NCBI GenBank assembly: GCA_028275165.1
Contig: JAQCNF010000095.1
Coordinates: 1-57,256 of the forward strand
DNA length: 57,256 nt
Source: Haloquadratum sp.
GTDB taxonomy: Archaea > Halobacteriota > Halobacteria > Halobacteriales > Haloferacaceae
Direction: 5' to 3'
This document shows, in pieces, positions 9,369 to 19,164 of this stretch. Below the pieces are notes generated by a model that worked only from the letters and a program-made list of their open reading frames with translations, did not search any database and had not been told where the DNA came from. Positions within the stretch are counted from its first letter, which is position 1. Each line of letters opens with the position of its first letter. Position numbers and translations under genes: made by a program.

Positions 9369-9492
9369 TATTTTCCAAATCGGCTGTACATACCCCTGTT
9401 CCCCGGAATTACGGCATTTGAACACATATGATTTAAGTAGTATGTCTGCATAGCGCGCGTCGACAAGACGTAATGTGATGTGAGACGGGTAC

Positions 9493-9532
9493 TGGCCTGG
9501 TAGTTTAGACTATCTCAAAAGAGAGGCCAGGC
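9493..9532. other. Inverted repeat in the gap before larB
   Basis: GCCTGG (9495-9500) is complementary to CCAGGC (9527-9532), and inside the loop tagt-ttag-acta forms a smaller stem. It lies 58 bases upstream of larB and could be an operator, an RNA structure or an old element end. There is no tRNA T-loop motif, so it is not a tRNA. Confidence 0.25.
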
Positions 9533-9589
9533 ACTATCGATGTATAGTCAAACCGACACATATGTGACTGAGCAGGCCAATTCGACCGT

Positions 9590-10357
9590 GTGCGAGACGT
9601 TCTTGAAGACGTAGCGGCAGGCGAACTGACACCAGCAGAGGCAGAGGCTCAGCTTGCAGGGTACATCACGGGCGAGGCTGGTCGATTTGATGCTGCGCGT
9701 GAACAGCGCCGTGGAATCCCTGAGGGGATTCTCGCTGAGGGTAAGACACCCACAGAAATCACAGAATTAGCATCATCAGCATTAATTTCGACCGAGCATG
9801 CGGTTATCACACGGATTGATGCAGACACCGCCGAGACCGTCATAAGCTCTCTCAGTGCCGGTGAATCACATACATTTGATGACCGTGCACAGACACTCAC
9901 GATACAGACTGATGAATACTCACCGCCAGAAACAGATGGAACTGTCGGAATTGTGACCGGTGGAACAGCAGATACTGCAGTTGCAGGTGAAGCTGCAACC
10001 GTTCTCAAAGAAATGGGCGTAAGCATTGAGTGGATAACCGACGTTGGTGTCGCCCATCTTGGAAGAGTGATCGACCATATCGACACGCTCAAGCAGACAG
10101 ATGTACTCATCGTAGCGGCCGGCCGTGAGGGGGCACTCCCGACGGTCATAGCAGGGCTCGTAGATACACCTGTGATTGGTCTTCCTGTTGCCTCTGGATA
10201 CGGGTATGATGGAGATGGTGAAGCAGCACTTTCCGGCCTGTTACAGTCGTGTACCGTACTTTCCGTGGTAAATATCGATGCTGGATTCGTCGCGGGATCA
10301 CAGGCTGGTCTTATCGTCAGGGCGATTGATGATGCCCGCAAAACATCAGACAAGTAA
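9590..10357 (+). CDS. larB: LarB, pyridinium-3,5-biscarboxylic acid mononucleotide synthase
   Basis: 255 residues starting at GTG with MRDVLEDVAAGELTPAEAE, the start conserved in haloarchaeal homologues. LarB carboxylates and hydrolyses nicotinic acid adenine dinucleotide, the first step of nickel-pincer nucleotide biosynthesis. The C-terminal two thirds are an AIR-carboxylase (PurE-like) fold with GIVTGGTADTAVAGEAA near residue 120, VAHLGRVID, VAAGREGALPTVIAGL, and GLPVASGYGYDGDGEAALSG as the glycine-rich substrate loop. Together with the LarE-type gene at 4016-4963 this supports a cofactor pathway. LarC and a lactate racemase are not seen here. The stop is followed at once by insertion-element remains. 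Confidence 0.92.
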   Translation: MRDVLEDVAAGELTPAEAEAQLAGYITGEAGRFDAAREQRRGIPEGILAEGKTPTEITELASSALISTEHAVITRIDADTAETVISSLSAGESHTFDDRAQTLTIQTDEYSPPETDGTVGIVTGGTADTAVAGEAATVLKEMGVSIEWITDVGVAHLGRVIDHIDTLKQTDVLIVAAGREGALPTVIAGLVDTPVIGLPVASGYGYDGDGEAALSGLLQSCTVLSVVNIDAGFVAGSQAGLIVRAIDDARKTSDK

Positions 10358-10385
10358 CGTTTGTGTGTGCTGTGACGCACAGATC

Positions 10386-10706
10386 ATGCCCGAGGAACAC
10401 GGTATCGTTGTTGATCAGGTGGACGAAGAAAATCCCCCGAAGACGTGCTCATATTGCAGACAGATTCGAGAGAGTAACCGCGTGGGACGTGGACTGTACG
10501 TCTGTGAGTTGTGCGAGACGACAATAAACGCAGGTGTGAACGTTTGCAGACAGATAGCTCAGAATCCCTCAGCGGGGGATATGAGTAACAGCTGGTTGGC
10601 CAAGCCCGGAGTCTTCCTGTTCGACTGCGAGAGCGGACAGTTCATACCGAAAAAACGGAAAGACTGTAAACTGTCATATCCCAACGCTCGGGAATCCCAC
10701 CCTTGA
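10386..10706 (+). pseudogene. tnpB: C-terminal fragment of an IS1341-type TnpB transposase
   Basis: About 106 codons in one frame matching only the tail of haloarchaeal TnpB: EHGIVVDQVDEENPPKTCSYC, then YVCELCETTINAGVNVCRQIAQNP, then WLAKPGVFLFDCESGQFIPK. The CxxC pairs are the zinc ribbon. The usual RuvC-III aspartate region (ADxNAAxN) reads INAGVNVCRQIA, so a catalytic residue appears lost as well. The N-terminal two thirds of the gene are absent. It begins about 30 bases after the larB stop, and the right-end hairpin of the element follows at 10815-10846. In the same frame the preceding NVCVCCDAQ could belong to another zinc-finger ORF, but this is too short to claim. Confidence 0.75.
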
Positions 10707-11227
10707 AGCGGCGTGAGGAGGTCACATCCAGTTTATATGCTCATCATATATATCAGGAATAGAGATGGGCTGGGATGGAGAGTGCATAGCCTACAAACCA
10801 GTTTACACTCGTTCGAAAGCCCACAAGCTCAGCCGTGGGAGGATGCCGGGAATCACAGATGAGTTCATTCGCATGCGAGAAATTGCTGATTTGCGGAGGA
10901 ATTGTATCTTCGCCGACTCGCTCGGATTCGCCTCGCGCTTGTTAACACGTGGCTAAGCGCCTATAGACCGCTCATGGGTGGAAGAACGCATCCAGAGCGT
11001 TGTGTTCAGTTGAACGTGGTTAGGCGACTGAGACTGCCTGAGTAGTCTTATCAGACAGATACTGACCTCAGCTTCTGTTGTGTAAAAATAAGATATGTTG
11101 ACGCCTGCATGAACAAGGCTGTGTCGATCGACTCAAGACGTCTGATACATCCGTCCATTGCGTTGGCCTGCCGTGTGTGGACCGGAAGGGATAGAACAGG
11201 GCGCTGTTGAATGTGAGATGAGAGTAT
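10707..11227. other. Decayed element end and unassigned sequence
   Basis: The first 140 bases are the tail of the IS remnant, with an element-end hairpin at 10815-10846. From about 10850 to the surE start I see no ORF with a recognisable family and no RNA gene. A 63-codon ORF over 10765-10956 runs through the hairpin and is rejected as coding. Confidence 0.5.
10815..10846 (-). repeat. IS1341/IS605-type right-end hairpin
   Basis: Positions 10820-10839 fold as CCCAC...GC-TCA-GC...GTGGG. On the minus strand it reads GCATCCTCCCACGGCTGAGC, the classical terminal motif of these elements. It lies about 110 bases downstream of the TnpB fragment on the plus strand. The orientation relation to tnpB is the same as in the intact element at 40.3-41.9 kb, so fragment and hairpin belong to one decayed element. 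Confidence 0.65.
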
Positions 11228-12076
11228 ATGGATGAGCGCCTCTCGATCCTGCTGACGAATGACGATGGTATCGATGCACCAGGGTTGGCAACACTGCGGA
11301 CCGAACTGACTGCTGTTGGTGAAGTGACGGTTGTTGCTCCAGCCTCAAATCAAAGCGGTGTGGGCCGAACGCGGAGCGACGAGGTCGTTATTCGTGACCA
11401 TCCCTGGGGGGTTGCATTAAATGGAACGCCTGCTGATTGCGTCGCATATGCACTTTCCGGTCTTGAGGAGCGGTTCGATATTGTCGTCGCTGGTGTCAAT
11501 AATGGTCCGAACGCTGGTAATTATATTGTTGGCCGCTCTGGGACTGTTGGCGCTGGGATCGAGGCCGCATTTCTTGACACCCCTGCCCTGGCGATCTCAG
11601 CGTATCACTCGACCGACTTCTTCATCTCACCTCCAGAGGAATATGATTTTTCGAGGCCTGCACGGATTGCCCGACGAATTGCTGTCCGCGGTCTTGAAGC
11701 GGGAGTATACGATACTGTTGATCTGCTAAATGTAAACGCTCCTGTCGATGCGCCAAATCCACCAGTCATTTTGACTGAACCATATCATGATTATGAGCAA
11801 GAGATTGAACCGGTGAACACAGCCGACAGAGCATCGAGTTCAGAGTTAGATGCTGATGAATCGCTCATTCGACTCCGTGACCGAACATGGCCCGGATCGA
11901 TAGGATGGGAAAATCCGTTTCCTCCGACTGCAGAGCACCGTCGCCGATATCCTGTCGGGAGTGACCGGAGAGCGCTTATGGACGCTGGAGTGAGTGTTTC
12001 TCCGCTGTCAGTCACTCATGGTTCGCCAGATAGCGCTGCGCTCGCTGACGTGATTGAAACGATCGATGCCTCCTGA
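11228..12076 (+). CDS. surE: 5'/3'-nucleotidase SurE
   Basis: 282 residues. SurE is a metal-dependent phosphatase of nucleoside monophosphates. The N-terminal motif LLTNDDGIDAPG (residues 8-19) holds the two aspartates that bind the divalent metal; PASNQSGVGR near residue 40, NGTPADCVAYAL near residue 65 and AGVNNGPNAG near residue 87 complete the active site. The C-terminal part is longer than in bacterial SurE and includes a stretch common in haloarchaeal versions. The stop at 12074-12076 overlaps the start of the next gene by 11 bases, indicating translational coupling. No strong TATA box was identified. Confidence 0.93.
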   Translation: MDERLSILLTNDDGIDAPGLATLRTELTAVGEVTVVAPASNQSGVGRTRSDEVVIRDHPWGVALNGTPADCVAYALSGLEERFDIVVAGVNNGPNAGNYIVGRSGTVGAGIEAAFLDTPALAISAYHSTDFFISPPEEYDFSRPARIARRIAVRGLEAGVYDTVDLLNVNAPVDAPNPPVILTEPYHDYEQEIEPVNTADRASSSELDADESLIRLRDRTWPGSIGWENPFPPTAEHRRRYPVGSDRRALMDAGVSVSPLSVTHGSPDSAALADVIETIDAS

Positions 12077-12344
12077 GGCAGTTTCTCCTCCAGAGGATGC
12101 CCCGCATTGCGTCTATATCGTCCGCTGCGATGACGATTCGTACTACACAGGGTATACGACCGATGTTGAGCGCCGTGTGACTGAGCATAACGCTGGCGAT
12201 GGGGCAAAATATATCAAAGGGCGAAGGCCAGTGAAACTGGTTTACGTTGAGACATTTGCCACTCGCTCTGCTGCACAGTCAAGAGAGTATGAAATCAAGC
12301 AGTTCTCGCGAAAAGACAAACATGAGCTGGTACACCACTCGTGA
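12066..12344 (+). CDS. GIY-YIG domain protein (UPF0213/YhbQ-like)
   Basis: 92 residues from the ATG at 12066. The GIY-YIG nuclease core is clear: CVYIVRCDDDSYYTGYT supplies the two tyrosine-containing strands (VYIV and YTGYT), RRVTEHN the catalytic arginine region, and AAQSREYEIKQFSRKDK the conserved glutamate segment. Small single-domain proteins of this type are widespread; a DNA-nicking or repair role is suspected but unproven. It overlaps surE by 11 bases and ends 46 bases before the phosphohexomutase start, so the three may form one transcription unit. A start at TTG/ATG 12054 would deepen the overlap and is less likely. Confidence 0.85.
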   Translation: MPPEAVSPPEDAPHCVYIVRCDDDSYYTGYTTDVERRVTEHNAGDGAKYIKGRRPVKLVYVETFATRSAAQSREYEIKQFSRKDKHELVHHS

Positions 12345-12390
12345 CTGTCGCAACGTATCTTTTTGTTCTGTTAGTGTTTCACCATCTCAT

Positions 12391-13764
12391 ATGGATGCGA
12401 TCTCCTTTGGAACGGACGGCTGGCGAGCGACGCTGGAGACCTTCACTGACCGACGTGTCCGCATCGTCGGACAGGCGGTTGCCACTTATCTTACCGACAT
12501 GGGGCACACAGCACCTGTCGTCGTTGGATACGATGCTCGTGAAACTTCTGAGGGGTTTGCCACATCACTGGCAGAGGTGTTGGCCACCAACGGCTATGAT
12601 GTCATCTTACCAGAACGTGACCGACCAACGCCACTCGTAGCATATGCGGTTGTTGACCGCGAGCTATCTGGTGCGGTCATGATTACTGCCTCACACAATC
12701 CTGCAGAGTACAACGGAATCAAGTTCATTCCCGACGACGGTGCACCGGCGCTTCCTGCGGTGACAGATGCAATCGCTGAACGACTGGCTGAGCCAATGAC
12801 AGAGACAGACGGTGAGACTGGGTCGATCAAGAGAGTCAATCTCAAACGGCCACACTTTGATCATGCACGCGAACTCGTGCCTGCAGACCTCTCTAACGTT
12901 GAGGTTGTATACGACGCAATGCATGGGTCAGGCCGGCGTGTGACCAGTGAACTCCTCTCGGAGGCTGGTGCGGATATCACCTCGATTCGCGAAGAAACAA
13001 ACCCGACATTTGGAGGGAGCGCGCCAGAGCCAAATACAACACATCTTCAGGAGCTCGTTCAGACGGTCAGACAGAGCGATGCTGATATCGGCGTGGCAAA
13101 CGACGGTGACGCTGACCGTGTCGCATTTGTGACACCTGACCGAGGCGTTCTTGATGAGAACTTGTTTTTCGCAGCAGCCTATGATTACCTGCTTACGCAA
13201 GCATCTGGCCCAGCAATCCGAACAGTCTCAACGACGTTCCTCATTGATCAGATTGCGGCTGATCATGAAACTGAAGTCATTGAGACTGCAGTCGGATTCA
13301 AATGGATTGCCGATGCGATGGCTAACCATGACGCGCTCATTGGTGGTGAAGAATCTGGTGGATTCTCTATTCGCGGACATATTCGTGAAAAGGATGGAGT
13401 GCTGATGGCACTTTTGGGGTCGGCGATGACAGCAACCGAACCGATGGACGCCCGTATTGATCGGATTGAGGCCACGTATGGCACAATCGCCGCTGGCAAA
13501 CGGAGTCTCGACTGCCCTGACTCAGAGAAATCACGTGTCATCGACGAACTTGCGGAGGTACTTCCTGACACAGTGGCTGGTCGAGATATCCGTGATATCG
13601 TCACTCGTGATGGGTTTAAACTACTCTTAGAGGATGGAACATGGCTTCTCGTGCGTCCATCAGGGACAGAACCAAAACTGAGAGTCTATGCAGAGGCCAC
13701 AACAGACACAGCGGTTGAGGCTCTCTTAGACGCAGGGACAACGCTTGTCAAGCCGGTGATTTAA
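12391..13764 (+). CDS. Phosphohexomutase (phosphoglucomutase/phosphomannomutase family)
   Basis: 457 residues from the ATG at 12391, which gives the conserved start MDAISFGTDGWRA; the longer upstream frame overlaps the previous gene and is not homologous. It interconverts 6- and 1-phosphohexoses for glycan precursors. The phosphoserine loop ITASHNPAEYNGIK lies near residue 95, the metal-binding loop NDGDADRVAF near residue 236, the sugar-binding loop GGEESGGFS near residue 322, and the phosphate-binding RPSGTEPKLRVYAE near residue 425. All four active-site loops are intact. Glucose versus mannose specificity cannot be read from sequence. The last 17 bases overlap the convergent acetyltransferase gene. 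Confidence 0.93.
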   Translation: MDAISFGTDGWRATLETFTDRRVRIVGQAVATYLTDMGHTAPVVVGYDARETSEGFATSLAEVLATNGYDVILPERDRPTPLVAYAVVDRELSGAVMITASHNPAEYNGIKFIPDDGAPALPAVTDAIAERLAEPMTETDGETGSIKRVNLKRPHFDHARELVPADLSNVEVVYDAMHGSGRRVTSELLSEAGADITSIREETNPTFGGSAPEPNTTHLQELVQTVRQSDADIGVANDGDADRVAFVTPDRGVLDENLFFAAAYDYLLTQASGPAIRTVSTTFLIDQIAADHETEVIETAVGFKWIADAMANHDALIGGEESGGFSIRGHIREKDGVLMALLGSAMTATEPMDARIDRIEATYGTIAAGKRSLDCPDSEKSRVIDELAEVLPDTVAGRDIRDIVTRDGFKLLLEDGTWLLVRPSGTEPKLRVYAEATTDTAVEALLDAGTTLVKPVI

Positions 13765-14215
13765 CACCAACACAGCGCCGAACATCTTCAGAAGTGTCGA
13801 GACTGCAGATATCAAAGCCAAGTTGTTGATAAAAGGGCTTTACCTGTGGATGAAACTCGACCCCAACAGCTGCTGTGTTGTCGGTCAGTATTTCACTCAC
13901 GAGTGCTGTTGCTATTCCACCCGATTGAAACTGTTGTCGAACTGCAATATGCGTGATTTCGTCAATAGCGTCGACACGTTCGAAGAGTGTCTCCGATGGC
14001 CACTCTGTGGGGGGTTGTCGTTGAAGTGTAATGCGACAGACTCCTACAACTCTTTGATCGCACTCTGCGACTCGAAGGCTCACTGCCTCGGAGGTGATAC
14101 TCTCAGAGAGGTCACACTCTATCGCAAGCATTGCGGCATCAAGCACTGCACGGATTTCGCTCTGGTCAGTCAATTCGGCAGTGCGCGTTCTGAACGTCCG
14201 TTCAGTCGAACACAT
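13748..14215 (-). CDS. GNAT-family N-acetyltransferase
   Basis: 155 residues with the GNAT layout. A central strand, IDEITHIAVRQQFQSGGIATAL, holds the acetyl-CoA pyrophosphate loop (Q/RxxGxG/A written here as QFQSGGIA), followed by AVGVEFHPQVKPFYQQLGFD, the usual C-terminal YxxxGF motif. The substrate is unknown. The gene is convergent with the phosphohexomutase and overlaps it by 17 bases at the 3' ends. Upstream, about 230 bases separate it from the divergent rfcS gene. Confidence 0.85.
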   Translation of the reverse strand: MCSTERTFRTRTAELTDQSEIRAVLDAAMLAIECDLSESITSEAVSLRVAECDQRVVGVCRITLQRQPPTEWPSETLFERVDAIDEITHIAVRQQFQSGGIATALVSEILTDNTAAVGVEFHPQVKPFYQQLGFDICSLDTSEDVRRCVGVKSPA

Positions 14216-14490
14216 CCTCTCTAATCATCCCTCAGTGGTATCAGAGAAGTGCACTGGGAGTACAGTACCACGGATTTGAATCGTGAAAACATGTCAGAGG
14301 ACATTGCACAGCTCAAACAATCGTATTCCACTGTGAACCGCCCCGAGGTCAACTGAAGTGGTTCCCGAGACACGCTTGGAGTTATGGCGGCACTGATTTG
14401 TGACCCCGAGGCACTTGCCCTGGTCGTCCGTACATCGAGCATCATGTGGTATCTAAACGCGGGTGGTTTATGTCTGAGGGGACACCCTGT

Positions 14491-16302
14491 ATGAGTATGA
14501 GCGAGGCAGACACGTCTGAGGGGACACCTACTGGTCGGGAGATATGGATCGAAAAATACCGACCAGAGACGCTTGATGATATCTATGGACAAACGGATAT
14601 CATCGAGCGATTACAGTCATATGTCGAGCGTCAGGAACTCCCTCATCTGTTATTCTCTGGGCCTGCCGGCATTGGAAAGTGTGTCACCGGCGATACTCCT
14701 GTTCTTACAAGCGATGGACTCACTCCAATTGCGGATGTGGTTGGATCAGTTGAGGGGTTTGGACGACCAGACCCTCATCTCAAGGTGTGCACACTCACAG
14801 ATACCGCCACATTTAGATTTGTTTCTCCATCTCATGTGTTCGCACAGACGAGTGAACGACTTATTCGGGTCCAGACCGTGGCAGGCGGAGAGATGCGTGT
14901 CACCCCCGAGCACAAGTTCTTGACTCGAGGTAAAAATGGGGTTGTTTGGCAACCAGCGGCACGCCTCAGTGATGGAACAGCAATCGCACGGCCAGCATCA
15001 CTTCCTGCGCCGCCTGTGCCATCATCAGCACTATCCAGCTCAAGCGCACGAGATATCGGTGAGGCAGTGAGGGCTGAACACCCGCACCCTGAAGCGATAC
15101 CAGCTTCGTCGTCGACAACAGCCCTCCTGCAAGCCAGCCGCTCCACACGCGAGGCATTCCTTGAGGCTGTCTTCGGTGGGGAAGCATACATGAAAAATCA
15201 GAGTACCGCTATCGAATCTGAGTGGACACCGCTCGTGAGCTATGTCGCAGCGTCGACCGGCAAAGAGACACAGATTGTCGAACGAACGACATCACAAACT
15301 CGTCTCGACATCCGACCTCCCTCAGCTCCGGAAACTCATGTGGGAGCGCGGCGTTCAAACAGGGAGGCGTATGCAGACGGTGGGGCAATCTATTTCGATA
15401 CCGTCGAAGCGATTGATACACTGAGTGAGCCGACACGCGTGTACGACTTGACAGTCCCACAAACACGAAATTATGTCGGTGGGCGACTCCCGACAGTCCT
15501 GCATAACACAACCAGCGCAACCGCGATTGCGCGTGCAGTCTACGGTGAGGACTGGCGGGGGAACTTTTTGGAACTCAACGCCTCAGACGAACGCGGCATA
15601 GACGTTGTCCGCGATCGAATCAAAAGCTTCGCACGCTCATCATTTGGGGGATATGACCATCGAATTATCTTTCTTGACGAAGCTGACTCGCTGACGGATG
15701 ACGCACAGTCTGCACTCCGCCGTACAATGGAACAGTTTGCAGACAACACACGATTTATTCTTTCGTGTAACTATTCCTCGAAAATCATCGACCCGATACA
15801 GTCACGCTGTGCGGTCTTTCGGTTCACACCACTTGATGATGAAGCAATTGCAAATCAACTCCGCGATATCGCATCTGCGGAGAGCATCGAGATGACTGAA
15901 AACGGACTGGACGCGCTCGTCTATGCGGCAAGTGGGGATATGCGACGTGGGATTAATTCATTGCAAGCGGCTGCTACGACGGGTACAGTGGTTGATGAGG
16001 AGACAGTGTATACTGTCACGTCGACAGCGCGGCCTGAGCAAATCGAAGCAATGGTTACCGCAGCGATTGAGGGAGACTTCACAACTGCACGGTCTGATTT
16101 GGAGACACTGCTCGTTGAGACTGGTATGGCCGGAAGCGATGTTATCGATCAGCTTCACAGAATCGCGTGGAATCTCGAACTTGATCAAGAAACAACCGTT
16201 CGATTACTCGAGCGAATTGGCGAAGCTGATTACCGAATCACAGTCGGAGGAAACGAGCGTGTACAGTTAGAGGCGCTCTTAGCGACATTAGCGGCATCTT
16301 AG
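14491..16302 (+). CDS. rfcS: Replication factor C small subunit, intein-containing
   Basis: RfcS is the AAA+ subunit of the clamp loader that places PCNA on DNA. The reading frame encodes a host protein of about 327 residues interrupted by a 276-residue intein. Host motifs: [18 protein letters not shown] at the N-terminus, Walker A GPAGIGK/TTSA split by the intein, [10 protein letters not shown], Walker [11 protein letters not shown], the SRC motif (IQSRCAVF), and the C-terminal collar. Start choice is uncertain. ATGs at 14470, 14491 and 14497 are in frame; the word gtctgaggggacacc occurs at 14472 and again at 14514, so the N-terminal MSEGTP is duplicated. A TATA-like ggtttatg at 14465 favours 14491 or 14497. 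Confidence 0.93.
   Translation: MSMSEADTSEGTPTGREIWIEKYRPETLDDIYGQTDIIERLQSYVERQELPHLLFSGPAGIGKCVTGDTPVLTSDGLTPIADVVGSVEGFGRPDPHLKVCTLTDTATFRFVSPSHVFAQTSERLIRVQTVAGGEMRVTPEHKFLTRGKNGVVWQPAARLSDGTAIARPASLPAPPVPSSALSSSSARDIGEAVRAEHPHPEAIPASSSTTALLQASRSTREAFLEAVFGGEAYMKNQSTAIESEWTPLVSYVAASTGKETQIVERTTSQTRLDIRPPSAPETHVGARRSNREAYADGGAIYFDTVEAIDTLSEPTRVYDLTVPQTRNYVGGRLPTVLHNTTSATAIARAVYGEDWRGNFLELNASDERGIDVVRDRIKSFARSSFGGYDHRIIFLDEADSLTDDAQSALRRTMEQFADNTRFILSCNYSSKIIDPIQSRCAVFRFTPLDDEAIANQLRDIASAESIEMTENGLDALVYAASGDMRRGINSLQAAATTGTVVDEETVYTVTSTARPEQIEAMVTAAIEGDFTTARSDLETLLVETGMAGSDVIDQLHRIAWNLELDQETTVRLLERIGEADYRITVGGNERVQLEALLATLAAS
14680..15507 (+). mobile_element. Intein in rfcS (P-loop site), endonuclease eroded
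   Basis: A 276-residue in-frame insertion between Lys of GPAGIGK and Thr of TTSATA. It begins with Cys ([13 protein letters not shown], splicing block A), has the block B region with TPEHKFL, and ends with block [18 protein letters not shown] then LHN, followed by the +1 Thr. These are the residues needed for Cys1/Asn-terminal splicing with a Thr nucleophile. The middle is low-complexity, rich in Ala, Ser and Pro, with only a trace of a LAGLIDADG helix ([12 protein letters not shown]). So splicing is likely to work but homing activity is probably lost. The insertion interrupts the ATP-binding loop, so splicing is obligatory for function. Confidence 0.93.
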
Positions 16303-16365
16303 TATCTCCCAGCGAGCTTTCGCTCCCGGAACTGTTTTACCGAGCGCGGGGCCAATTCAGAACTA

Positions 16366-19134
16366 ATGAGTGAGCTACAGTCGGAGTATCAACTCCAATA
16401 CTTCGATGATGAAGGATTCTCCCGGAAGCAGTGTCCGGTCACGGATGTGTATTTCTGGACTCGTGATCCGGATCAGGAAACGTGTGGTGAACCGCCAGCA
16501 GATGACTACTCTTTTATCGATAATCCAGGATTTGACACAGAATACAGCCTTGAGGAAATGCGTGAGGAATTTCTCTCTTTCTTTGATTCACGTGATCATG
16601 AGCGAATCGATCCCTACCCTGTCGCGGCTAACCGGTGGCGCGACGACGTATTACTGACTCAGGCATCAATCTACGACTTTCAGCCGCTCGTCACGAGCGG
16701 CGAAACCCCTCCTCCAGCGAATCCACTCTGTATCAGTCAGCCATGTATTCGGATGCAAGATATTGACAACGTTGGAAAAACCGGGCGTCATACCATGGCG
16801 TTCGAGATGATGGCTCACCACGCGTTCAATACGCGCGAAGAAGCCAATGACGAGTACGCCTATTCTGGTGAGACGTACTGGAAAAATGAAACAGTGCGAC
16901 TCTGTGACACGTTTTTTGAGCACATGGGTGCAAATCTCGATGAAATAACCTATATCGAGGATCCGTGGGTGGGTGGTGGCAATGCTGGCCCCGCATTTGA
17001 GGTGTTATATCGAGGGGCAGAGCTTGCGACACTCGTTTTCATGTCACTTGAACAAGACGCTGCTGGCGAATATGAGATGAAAGATGGCAATCGCTACAGT
17101 CCAATGGATACATATGTGGTTGATACAGGGTATGGGCTCGAGCGATGGACGTGGGTTTCACAGGGGACACCGACTGTGTATGAGGCTATTTATCCTGATA
17201 CAATCGAGTTTTTGAAATCGAACGCTGGTATTTCGCTCTCGGAATCTGAGAAAGAACTTGTTCATGAAGCAGCAAAATTATCTGGGTATCTAGATATTGA
17301 TGAAGCTGATTCACTCGGATCAGCCCGCGCAGGTGTCGCCGACGAACTCGGTGTCAGCACAACAAAACTTGCTGATCTTCTCGAACCATTAGAGCATATC
17401 TATGCAATTGCCGACCACAGCCGGACGTTAGCGTATATGCTCGGTGATGAAATCGTCCCATCAAATGTCGGGACTGGATATCTTGCACGGATGGTGCTGC
17501 GCCGAACAAAGCGGCTCGTTGATGAGGTTGGTATCGACGCTCCACTCGATGAATTAGTTGATATGCAAGCTGACCGACTTGGATATACAAATCGCGACAC
17601 GATACGAGATATCGTTCGGACAGAACATAAAAAATATCGTGAAACGCTCAAACGTGGGCGGAGACGGGTTGAGTCGCTCGCAGACACGTACGCGGACCGA
17701 GATGAGCCAATTCCGGTTGATGATCTTGTTGAACTGTATGACTCACACGGTATCCAGCCAGATATGGTAACGACAATTGCCGCCGACCGTGGTGCAGCGG
17801 TTGAGATACCAGATGACTTTTATTCGCTCGTGGCTGCCCGACACGAAGGTGATACCCCGATAGAGACCGATGACGCGCGCTCTTCCCGACTAACAGAACT
17901 CCCACCCACAGAGAAACTATACTATGATGATCAGGACCGGACCGAATTTGAGGCGGTCGTTCTTGATGTCTTTGATCACGACGAGGGGTATGGGGTTGTT
18001 CTTGATCAGACAATGTTCTATCCAGAAGGCGGTGGGCAGCCAGCCGATCACGGCACACTCACAAACGATGATATCACTGCAGAAGTGACGGACGTGCAGA
18101 GTGAGAATGATGTGATTGTTCATCATACCGACACGGCCCCTCAAAAGGGTGAGTTTGTTCGAGGGCAACTTGACGTTGACCGTCGACACCGCCTGATGCG
18201 ACATCACACCGCGACGCATATTATCGGGGCAGCCGCCCGTCGTGTTGTCGGTGAACACATCCGACAGGCTGGCGCCCAGAAAGGAACCAATCAGGCAAGG
18301 CTTGACATCACCCATTATGAGCGTCTGTCTGATGAAACAGTTGCCTCGATTGAAGCAACTGCAAACAGAATGATCCGTCAGAATCACACCGTCAAAGTCA
18401 ATCGTCCCGATCGGCACGAGGCTGAGCAAACACACGGGTTTGATCTGTATCAGGGCGGGATTCCACCGGGTCAGGATATACGGACGATTACCATTGCTGA
18501 GGATACACAGGCCTGTGGTGGAACGCACGTCTCACACACTGGCGACATTGGGGCCATCTCAATTCTGAATACTGAACCGATCCAAGATGGTGTCGAACGA
18601 GTGACCTTCGCGGCTGGCGAAGCCGCCATCGACGCAGTTCAGGAGACAAAACGCACACTCGCCGATGCAGCAGACGTCTTTGATGTCGCCCCTGCAGAAC
18701 TCCCATCAACAGCTGAGCGATTCTTCTCGGAGTGGAAAGCCCGGGGAAAAAAGATCGAATCACTCAAAACTGAACTCGCTGAGGCGAGGGCAGCCGATGC
18801 ATCTGCGACGAGCACAATTGGCGATGTCCCAGTCGTGGTAGACCATATCGATGGTGATATTGATGAACTCCGGGCGAATGCGAATGCAGTCGTCAAAGAC
18901 GGTTCAGTCGCCGTCTATGGGTCGAAATCAGGTGGGAATGCGCAATTTGTGGTTGGTGTGCCTGACGATGTCGATATTAATGCAGGCGCGGTGGTGTCTG
19001 AGCTGGCCAGCCGCGTCGGTGGCGGTGGTGGTGGCCCACCAGACTTTGCCCAGGGCGGGGGCCCTAACATTGATCATTTTGAGACAGCGCTTGAGGCAGC
19101 CCCCTCGATTCTTCGCACAGCCCGGGAGGCATAA
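16366..19134 (+). CDS. alaS: Alanyl-tRNA synthetase (archaeal type)
   Basis: 922 residues, the length of archaeal AlaRS. It charges tRNA-Ala and edits mischarged seryl or glycyl products. Order: class II catalytic core (residues 55-330, with [18 protein letters not shown] and [12 protein letters not shown]), tRNA-recognition helices, an editing domain with [13 protein letters not shown] near residue 607 and [13 protein letters not shown] near residue 710 (the zinc-binding His and Cys/His residues), and a C-Ala domain with the glycine-rich [16 protein letters not shown] near residue 885. All expected parts are present and no intein is inserted. It stands 63 bases after rfcS on the same strand. 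Confidence 0.97.
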   Translation: MSELQSEYQLQYFDDEGFSRKQCPVTDVYFWTRDPDQETCGEPPADDYSFIDNPGFDTEYSLEEMREEFLSFFDSRDHERIDPYPVAANRWRDDVLLTQASIYDFQPLVTSGETPPPANPLCISQPCIRMQDIDNVGKTGRHTMAFEMMAHHAFNTREEANDEYAYSGETYWKNETVRLCDTFFEHMGANLDEITYIEDPWVGGGNAGPAFEVLYRGAELATLVFMSLEQDAAGEYEMKDGNRYSPMDTYVVDTGYGLERWTWVSQGTPTVYEAIYPDTIEFLKSNAGISLSESEKELVHEAAKLSGYLDIDEADSLGSARAGVADELGVSTTKLADLLEPLEHIYAIADHSRTLAYMLGDEIVPSNVGTGYLARMVLRRTKRLVDEVGIDAPLDELVDMQADRLGYTNRDTIRDIVRTEHKKYRETLKRGRRRVESLADTYADRDEPIPVDDLVELYDSHGIQPDMVTTIAADRGAAVEIPDDFYSLVAARHEGDTPIETDDARSSRLTELPPTEKLYYDDQDRTEFEAVVLDVFDHDEGYGVVLDQTMFYPEGGGQPADHGTLTNDDITAEVTDVQSENDVIVHHTDTAPQKGEFVRGQLDVDRRHRLMRHHTATHIIGAAARRVVGEHIRQAGAQKGTNQARLDITHYERLSDETVASIEATANRMIRQNHTVKVNRPDRHEAEQTHGFDLYQGGIPPGQDIRTITIAEDTQACGGTHVSHTGDIGAISILNTEPIQDGVERVTFAAGEAAIDAVQETKRTLADAADVFDVAPAELPSTAERFFSEWKARGKKIESLKTELAEARAADASATSTIGDVPVVVDHIDGDIDELRANANAVVKDGSVAVYGSKSGGNAQFVVGVPDDVDINAGAVVSELASRVGGGGGGPPDFAQGGGPNIDHFETALEAAPSILRTAREA

Positions 19135-19164
19135 TATCAGCGACACATATTTTCAGATAAACTC

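Noticed and set aside
9481-9540. Possible tRNA-like sequence (gcctggtagtttagactatc)
   Set aside because: No T-loop (GGTTCAAATCC) or acceptor stem could be found; only a simple inverted repeat remains.
9649-10380. Long minus-strand frame antisense to larB
   Set aside because: Ser/Thr/Pro-rich translation typical of an antisense shadow, and LarB motifs are clear on the other strand.
10765-10956. 63-codon plus-strand frame
   Set aside because: It runs through the element-end hairpin (10820-10839) and resembles no protein.
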